This document shows positions 59,764-64,000 of a stretch of 64,000 bases of DNA, one piece after another. Numbering within the stretch: the stretch's first letter is position 1; each line of letters begins with the position of its first letter. The stretch covers positions 62,001 through 126,000 of the forward strand of contig CP025095.1 in NCBI GenBank assembly GCA_002831545.1. The letters run 5' to 3'. This DNA comes from Streptococcus suis (GTDB lineage: Bacteria; Bacillota; Bacilli; Lactobacillales; Streptococcaceae). Below the pieces are notes generated by a model. That model was not told the origin of the DNA and searched no databases. It saw only the letters and a program-made list of their open reading frames with translations. Both the position numbers and the translations under genes were made by a program.

Positions 59764-60114
59764 TCAATAGAAATCACGACTTTTTGAAAGATTTATTTTT
59801 GGATTGATAGAAAATCCTTTCATGAGCCAGTCCACCTGCTCGGAAGTTAGAGCCTTGACCTCTTCTTCATTGTTTGGCCAGGTCAATTTTCCATTCTCAA
59901 AACGTTTATACAATAACCAAAATCCTTGTCCGTCCCAGTAAAGAGCTTTGAATCGGTCTTTTCGACCTCCGCAGAAGAGATAGACCTGACCTGAAAAGGG
60001 ATCCAGATTGAATTGACTTTTGACAAGGTAGGCGAGAGAATCAATCCCTTGACGCATGTCCGTTTTACCGCAAACCAAGTAGACTTGACCTAAATCACTG
60101 AGTCGGATGGTCAT
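59764..60114 (-). CDS. tnpB: IS66 TnpB accessory protein
   Basis: 116 residues (IS66 Orf2). VYLVCGKTDMRQGIDSLAYLV and LFCGGRKDRFKALYWDGQGFWLLYKR are the family signatures (given in part). Overlaps tnpA by 20 bp. Needed for IS66 transposition; mechanism unknown. Confidence 0.92.
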   Translation of the reverse strand: MTIRLSDLGQVYLVCGKTDMRQGIDSLAYLVKSQFNLDPFSGQVYLFCGGRKDRFKALYWDGQGFWLLYKRFENGKLTWPNNEEEVKALTSEQVDWLMKGFSINPKINLSKSRDFY

Positions 60115-60280
60115 AGTGCAGTACCTTATCCAAGATTGTTTCTAATATTTTTTGGTTGATAGAGTGAAAGAATGTGACTTCCACTTTTCCGAGACGAATT
60201 TTCATCAGAATATCATTTCTGCCTTTCTTCTCAAAGCGGCGAGATAGGGGAATAGTCAATGGGACGATGGGGTGTGACAT
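60095..60280 (-). CDS. tnpA: IS66 TnpA-like small protein
   Basis: 61 residues: MSHPIVPLTIPLSRRFEKKG then RLGKVEVTFFHSINQ. Small Orf1 form found in streptococcal IS66 elements. First gene of the IS operon; overlaps tnpB. Confidence 0.75.
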   Translation of the reverse strand: MSHPIVPLTIPLSRRFEKKGRNDILMKIRLGKVEVTFFHSINQKILETILDKVLHYDHPTQ

Positions 60281-60348
60281 AATAAATCCTCCAGTTTTGT
60301 TTTTTATAACAGTATACAGGAGGAGGGAGTGATTAGATAGATACCTTG

Positions 60349-60678
60349 TTATTGGGCGGTTACGATGATAGTATTAAAAGCAGCGAGAATTTCTTCTTGT
60401 TGACCTTCAGGAATACTTTTAAGATTAGTAATTAAATCTGCAATATGAGGATTATCATCTTTAGGGGTTATATCAAAAAATGATGCTATATCACAATCAA
60501 GTGCTTCCATTATTTTTTCAAGTGTATTTATCTTAATATTAGTTTCTAAATGTTCCAATTTATAAACATAGTTTGTACCAAGATCAGCCAATTCTTCAAC
60601 TCGTTCTTGGGTTAACCCTTTTTGCAACCTTAAAAGGCGAATTCGTTTGCCAATAAATGTTCGTAATGATTGTTTCAT
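60349..60678 (-). CDS. XRE-family repressor-like protein, C-terminus altered by IS66
   Basis: 109 residues from ATG 60678 (GTGAGG upstream). HTH_3 domain residues 8-65 (GLTQERVEELADLGTNYVYKLE). The last four residues VTAQ and the stop are supplied by the IS66 inverted repeat; joining the flanks across the insertion restores an end NQLKLK. DNA-binding part is intact, so it probably still works. Divergent from the surface-protein gene with a repeat-rich operator between, so it is the likely regulator of that gene. Confidence 0.85.
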   Translation of the reverse strand: MKQSLRTFIGKRIRLLRLQKGLTQERVEELADLGTNYVYKLEHLETNIKINTLEKIMEALDCDIASFFDITPKDDNPHIADLITNLKSIPEGQQEEILAAFNTIIVTAQ

Positions 60679-60733
60679 GATATACCTCACGATACCAATA
60701 TTACAGCTTTTGACAACAAATATTAACTTCTTA

Positions 60734-60812
60734 AAAAGTTGTAAGCAACTTTACAAAGCTGTTTATATGTGTTAAAATCTATGTAAAAGCAACTTCAAAA
60801 GGTTGTTTATAT
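60734..60812. promoter_or_regulatory. operator array and promoter of the surface-protein gene
   Basis: AGCAACTTTACAAAGCTGTT (60744-) and AGCAACTTCAAAAGGTTGTT (60788-), each continuing TATAT, are 25-bp direct repeats that are also dyads; AAAGTTG/CAACTTT (60734-60752) adds a palindrome. TTACAA (60751-60756) and TAAAAT (60773-60778) give a promoter whose -35 is covered by the first repeat and whose start region is followed by the second. Confidence 0.65.
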
Positions 60813-60828
60813 AATAGGAGAAAAAACC

Positions 60829-63351
60829 ATGAACAAAAAATCAATCAAAACTCTTGCAACAGGTGCGGCAATCGCAACAGCAATCGGTGCTACTGGCACA
60901 CCAGCATTCGCTGAGGAAGTAAAACCAGTTACAACTGAAACACCAGCAGTGGAAACTACAGCTGTCGAAGCACCTAAAACATCAGCTGATGTCAAACCAG
61001 CTCTTGATGCTCAACAAGCTATTGTTGATGCTACTGCTCAAGATACAACTAACGCTCAAGCTGATGCAGACGCAACTAACCAAGCTGTTACCACTGCTGA
61101 AGCAGACGTTGATACTGCAACACAAGCTGTCAAAGACGCTGAAACAAACGCAACAAATGCTACACCAGACAACATTGCAGCAAACCAAGCTGACCAAACA
61201 GCTAACCTTGCTGACCAAACAGCAAACGCTGCTGAAACAGATGAAGTCAATGCTGAAATCACAGCACAGACACAAGCTGTTGCAGATGCACAAACAGCTG
61301 TTGATACTGCCCAAGCAGAAAAAGACCAAGCGGATGCCACAGTAGCATCTAAAGAAGCTGATGTTAAAGCAGCACAAGATGCTCTTTCTGGTACTGGTCT
61401 TGCAGAGGCTCAAGCAACCCTTGACCAAGCTACAGCTGACGTCAAAACAGCACAAGATAATGTTACAACTGCTACTACAGCCGTTGATACAGCTAAAAAG
61501 GCAGACGCAGATCGTCAAACTAAGATTGATGCAGCAACAACTGACGTTGCAGTCAAAACAGACGCTGTTGATACAGCAAAAGCAAAATTGACTACTGCAC
61601 AAGATACTGTTAAAACAACAACTGAAGCAGTAAGTAATGCTACTGACGCTGTCAAATCAGCAACAGACGCTCTTGCAAATGTGGATACTGTTACGTTCAC
61701 AGGAACTAAACAAGATATTGACAATTTTAAAGAATCCCTCGATATGTGGAAACAAAACAAAACCGACCAATTGTGGAAAAACACATTGATCGGTGATGGT
61801 GTCAAAATGGCACAAAATTTTAACACCACTATTAGTTCAGCTGATAAAAACGAGCTTGTTGACTTCACAAATATCACAAAAGAGCAAGCAGAAGAACTTG
61901 CACTTTACAATTTGCAAGTAATCAATGCTATTCGTCAACAACTTGGTTTGCCTGCATTTGAACTAAATACAGGTTCAATGAAAGCTGCCCAAGACCAAAT
62001 GAACAAATATGTAGCTCGCAACCAAGATATTCTAACAGCTGGTCATTTGCCAGGTGATTACTTTGGTGAAAATGGTGGTCCAATTGCACTAGCTAAATTT
62101 GGTACATCAATGACTATGTATGATGTTAAGCACGAAATCTACAAGTTTGTAATGACTCAAGCCTTCGCTGATGCACCATCAAATTGGGGTCACTCAAATA
62201 ACATCCAAAAACAAGTATCTGATTTTGGTGCTTCATTTGGTATCATTGCTGGTGAATTGTACTCAATCAACGTATTTGGTATCTACACTGGCACCCCAAT
62301 CACCAACCCAGAAGATGTCGCAACACTCCAAGCAGCACTCACTCAAGCTCAAGCAGCTCTTGCAGCGGCCCAAACTGCATCTGATGAAGCAAAAGCTAAG
62401 TTGACCCAAGCAAGCTCAGATTATGCTACCGCACTTGAAGCTAAAACACAGGCAGAAAAAGTCCTTGCTGATGCTACTGCCACACCGCTTCAAACACAGG
62501 TGGCAGAAAATAACTTGCGTCTTGCTATTATTGCTTTGCAAAATGCTGAAACTCGCAAAGCAGACGCTCAAAAGGCTGTTGACAACTTCTCAGCAAATCT
62601 TGCTGAAAAGAAAGCAGCTCTTGATACTGCTAAAGCTGAACTTGCTACAGCACAAGCTACTGCAACTGCAAAAGCTGAAGCACTTAAAACAGCACAAGCT
62701 AACCTTGCAAGCCAACAAGCAACCCTTGATAGCTTGAACAAAGAACGTGACACACTTCTTGCAGAAAAAGACCGCTTAGTTGAAGAAGCTAAAGCACTTG
62801 CTGAAGAACTTGATGGTTATTTGAACGCACCAGCACGCCTTGCTGACGCTCAAGCAACCCTTACAGAAAAACAAACTGCTCTTGCAGACGCACAAGCTAA
62901 AGCTGAAACAGCACAAAACAAACTTGAAACTGTTACTGCTAAACTTGCAGCAGAAGAAAGCAAATTGGCTGAACTTCAAGCAGAGTACGACAAACTCAAA
63001 GACCTTGAAGACAAAGCAAAAGACAATGTCATTGCAACGCTTCCAGACGGAACAGTGATTGCAGTACCAAAAGTTGCACCAACTGTTGCTGAAAAACCAG
63101 CTATTGATATTGATGCAGTCAAACAAGCTCTTGATAAAGGTCAAGATGTGAAGGTTGTTGACGGTAAGGTTGTGGTGGCGAACCCACAAGCAGGTGTCAC
63201 CGTCACACCACAAGGTATTACTTACTCACGTGTAGAACGTGCTAAGACCTTGCCAAACACAGGGGAGCAAACAAGTTTGTTGGCACTCGCAGGTGTGGCA
63301 GTATTATCTAGTCTTGGTCTTGCAAGTGCAAGAAGACGCAAACAAGGATAG
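60829..63351 (+). CDS. LPXTG surface protein with CAP domain, SEC10/PgrA surface-exclusion type
   Basis: 840 residues. Signal peptide to about residue 28 (ATGTPAFA-EE). A long alanine/threonine-rich coiled-coil (about 50-285), a CAP/SCP-like globular domain (about 345-495: ALYNLQVINAIRQQLGLPAF, AGHLPGDYFGENGG), a second coiled-coil (about 500-745), a short linker, and the sortase signal LPNTG at 808-812 with membrane helix and RRRKQG tail. The stalk-CAP-stalk plan is that of PrgA/Sec10, which on enterococcal conjugative plasmids blocks redundant uptake of the same plasmid. On this element it probably gives surface exclusion; an adhesin role is the alternative. Codon use is alanine-biased by repeats. 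Confidence 0.85.
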   Translation: MNKKSIKTLATGAAIATAIGATGTPAFAEEVKPVTTETPAVETTAVEAPKTSADVKPALDAQQAIVDATAQDTTNAQADADATNQAVTTAEADVDTATQAVKDAETNATNATPDNIAANQADQTANLADQTANAAETDEVNAEITAQTQAVADAQTAVDTAQAEKDQADATVASKEADVKAAQDALSGTGLAEAQATLDQATADVKTAQDNVTTATTAVDTAKKADADRQTKIDAATTDVAVKTDAVDTAKAKLTTAQDTVKTTTEAVSNATDAVKSATDALANVDTVTFTGTKQDIDNFKESLDMWKQNKTDQLWKNTLIGDGVKMAQNFNTTISSADKNELVDFTNITKEQAEELALYNLQVINAIRQQLGLPAFELNTGSMKAAQDQMNKYVARNQDILTAGHLPGDYFGENGGPIALAKFGTSMTMYDVKHEIYKFVMTQAFADAPSNWGHSNNIQKQVSDFGASFGIIAGELYSINVFGIYTGTPITNPEDVATLQAALTQAQAALAAAQTASDEAKAKLTQASSDYATALEAKTQAEKVLADATATPLQTQVAENNLRLAIIALQNAETRKADAQKAVDNFSANLAEKKAALDTAKAELATAQATATAKAEALKTAQANLASQQATLDSLNKERDTLLAEKDRLVEEAKALAEELDGYLNAPARLADAQATLTEKQTALADAQAKAETAQNKLETVTAKLAAEESKLAELQAEYDKLKDLEDKAKDNVIATLPDGTVIAVPKVAPTVAEKPAIDIDAVKQALDKGQDVKVVDGKVVVANPQAGVTVTPQGITYSRVERAKTLPNTGEQTSLLALAGVAVLSSLGLASARRRKQG

Positions 63352-63363
63352 GTAGCGAATATG

Positions 63364-63403
63364 AAAAAAATCTTCTTACTATGATGACAGTAGGAAGATT
63401 TTT
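63364..63403 (+). terminator. terminator of the surface-protein gene
   Basis: AAAAAAATCTTCTTACT / AGTAGGAAGATTTTTT stem with T run. A second AT-rich inverted pair CTAAAAATT/AATTTTTAG follows (63414-63455). Confidence 0.85.
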
Positions 63404-63529
63404 TGGATTGCTAAAAATTTCGGAAAGACTACGCTATTCCAACAATTTTTAGGGATGAAATATGATACACTAGATGAGTAGAAAAGTGAAGACGGTAGCT
63501 CTTGATTTTCTGAAAATGAGGTGATGCCT

Positions 63530-63586
63530 ATGGGCAATTCATCAAAATCTGACGGAAAGGAGGAGCGTTCTTTTGACAGCTTTTGA
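63530..63586 (+). CDS. 18-codon frame overlapping the toxin start
   Basis: ATG after GAGGTGATGCCT, reading MGNSSKSDGKEERSFDSF, with its stop 11 bases inside the toxin gene in another frame. It may act as a coupling leader for the toxin and need not have its own function. Confidence 0.4.
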   Translation: MGNSSKSDGKEERSFDSF

Positions 63587-63677
63587 AGTTGTGCAGACGA
63601 TTTTAAGTTTCGGTGGTTTCACAGTTGCTTTGATTGGTTTGTGCTATAAAATCTTCAAAGATGAAGACAAAAAATAA
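63573..63677 (+). CDS. putative holin-like type I toxin
   Basis: 34 residues from TTG 63573 with AAAGGAGG about nine bases upstream: a short start (TAFEVVQTILSFGG), one membrane span (FTVALIGLCYKIF) and a charged tail (KDEDKK). This is the plan of the Hol_Tox/TxpA-like small toxins of Gram-positive bacteria. An antisense RNA promoter faces it from downstream. It would help keep the element in the population. Untested; very short genes are easily mis-called. Confidence 0.65.
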   Translation: MTAFEVVQTILSFGGFTVALIGLCYKIFKDEDKK

Positions 63678-63784
63678 CCCGTCCCCACTTTTGCGCGAGT
63701 AGGACGGATTAAATCTGTAATACGAGCCGCCGTCTTTTTAACGGTTCTACATTTGGATCTGGACGGCAATCCAGCTCCTTTTCT
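63663..63784 (-). ncRNA. candidate antisense antitoxin RNA
   Basis: Minus-strand promoter TTGCAT (63818-63813), 16 bp, TATAAT (63796-63791). The transcript of about 120 nt would contain hairpins CTGGATTGCCGTCCAG and CCGTTAAAAAGACGG, and end at CCGTCCTACT/AGTGGGGACGG followed by GTTATTTTTTG, which overlaps the toxin's last codons. Convergent overlap at the 3' end is typical of TxpA/RatA-like type I systems. Confidence 0.55.
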
Positions 63785-63799
63785 ATTTTCATTATAACA

Positions 63800-64000
63800 G
63801 ATTACTTGTAAAATGCAAATAATCTGTCAATGTTGGCTGTTAGCTTGTGCTATGAAATTTTAATCTAAGTTGTATTTGAAATTTAGCATCTTTAAAACTT
63901 ATTGAAAAGCCGCACTCGGTATCAAACTACTTGTATAAAATTCAATACAAGTAACGGAATGATGGAAGTTTTCCTTTTTTAGTTCAGGAAATAACTTGGT
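63800..64000. other. unannotated tail
   Basis: AT-rich; a pair ACTTGTATAAAATTC / GAATTTTATACAAGT-like (AATTCAATACAAGT) stem at 63927-63954. No gene or attachment site recognised before the window ends. Confidence 0.4.

Larger units (their letters stand above)
58135..60363 (-). mobile_element. IS66-family insertion sequence
   Basis: 2229 bp with perfect terminal inverted repeats GTAACCGCCCAATAACAAGG extending TA, and 8-bp direct target repeats GATGATAG at 58127-58134 and 60364-60371. Contains the three IS66 genes on the minus strand in the order tnpA, tnpB, tnpC. Inserted within the last codons of an XRE gene. Confidence 0.95.
51214..64000. mobile_element. integrative mobilizable-type element behind tRNA-Leu (right end outside window)
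   Basis: Contains a tyrosine integrase (broken), DUF771 protein, HUH/SF3 Rep, candidate nicking hairpin, TcpA-type coupling protein, accessory genes, divergent regulator, XRE regulator, SEC10/PgrA-type surface protein and a toxin/antisense pair. Streptococcal IMEs pairing Rep-family relaxases with TcpA-type coupling proteins are known. No mating-pore genes are seen, so it would need a helper ICE, unless they lie beyond the window. The right boundary is unresolved; the XRE/surface protein part could be a second module. Confidence 0.75.

Noticed and set aside
60982..61602. 206-codon cysteine-rich frame antisense to the surface protein gene, and similar shadow frames
   Set aside because: Produced by the alanine-rich coiled-coil codons read backwards; no start site.
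51214..64000. right attachment site of the mobile element
   Set aside because: I looked for a second copy of the tRNA-Leu 3' end (CGACCCCGGC, CGCCGGTA) and found none in the window, so no boundary is claimed.

Overview
The window reads as low-GC Gram-positive chromosome from a Streptococcus, most likely S. suis or a close relative. The evidence is streptococcal-type ruvB, mutL, recA, spx and ireB sequences, the full S10-spc-alpha ribosomal protein cluster, the 16S/23S sequences and the tRNA order. Species is an inference from remembered family sequences, not from a search.

Layout. 1-4.3 kb: a one-directional cluster of a CPBP membrane protease-like protein (cut by the window edge), a small membrane protein, an ABC ATPase plus permease and a full ABC exporter, ended by a terminator and a BOX-like repeat. 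4.6-7.8 kb: a MerR-type membrane regulator with a 19-bp-spacer promoter, a leaderless ruvB and a HAD phosphatase. 8.0-12.1 kb: four tandem paralogous XRE/TPR (PlcR/Rgg-like) regulators with near-identical DNA-binding halves and divergent sensor halves, followed by a 21-codon peptide gene behind an inverted repeat. This is the best candidate in the window for an undescribed signalling system. 12.2-25 kb: housekeeping genes (folC, a membrane protein, mutL, an xre-CPBP pair, ruvA, tag, cinA, recA, spx, ireB, ruvX, a DUF1292 gene, a nucleotidyltransferase). 25.1-40.0 kb: rpsJ to rplQ with secY, adk, infA and rpoA, interrupted by unusually long intergenic stretches that carry palindromic repeats.

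40.2-44.4 kb is an insertion-sequence zone. A decayed ISL3-family element with 8-bp target duplications was itself hit by short hairpin repeats. It lies 37 bp upstream of a leaderless glutamate-cysteine ligase-like gene. An IS30-family element follows. 44.4-51.2 kb is an rRNA operon (three tandem promoters, 16S, tRNA-Ala, 23S, 5S) and a run of twelve further tRNA genes ending with tRNA-Leu(CAA).

51.2 kb to the window end is an integrated mobile element lodged behind tRNA-Leu. It carries a tyrosine integrase broken by a 16-bp tandem duplication, a DUF771 protein, a HUH-endonuclease/SF3-helicase Rep of the kind shared with CRESS-type replicons, a perfect 15-bp hairpin suited to a nicking origin, a TcpA/FtsK-type coupling protein, small accessory genes and a divergent regulator. 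An IS66-family insertion (8-bp target duplication) sits in the last codons of an XRE regulator, which stands next to an LPXTG surface protein with a CAP domain (SEC10/PgrA surface-exclusion type). A probable type I toxin/antisense RNA pair closes the annotated part. The right attachment site was not seen, so the element probably runs past the window.

How the parts work together: the core genes serve translation, recombination/repair and folate and redox metabolism. The accessory parts are a peptide-sensing regulator array, and a mobilizable element whose excision is predicted to be blocked while its exclusion and stability genes look intact.
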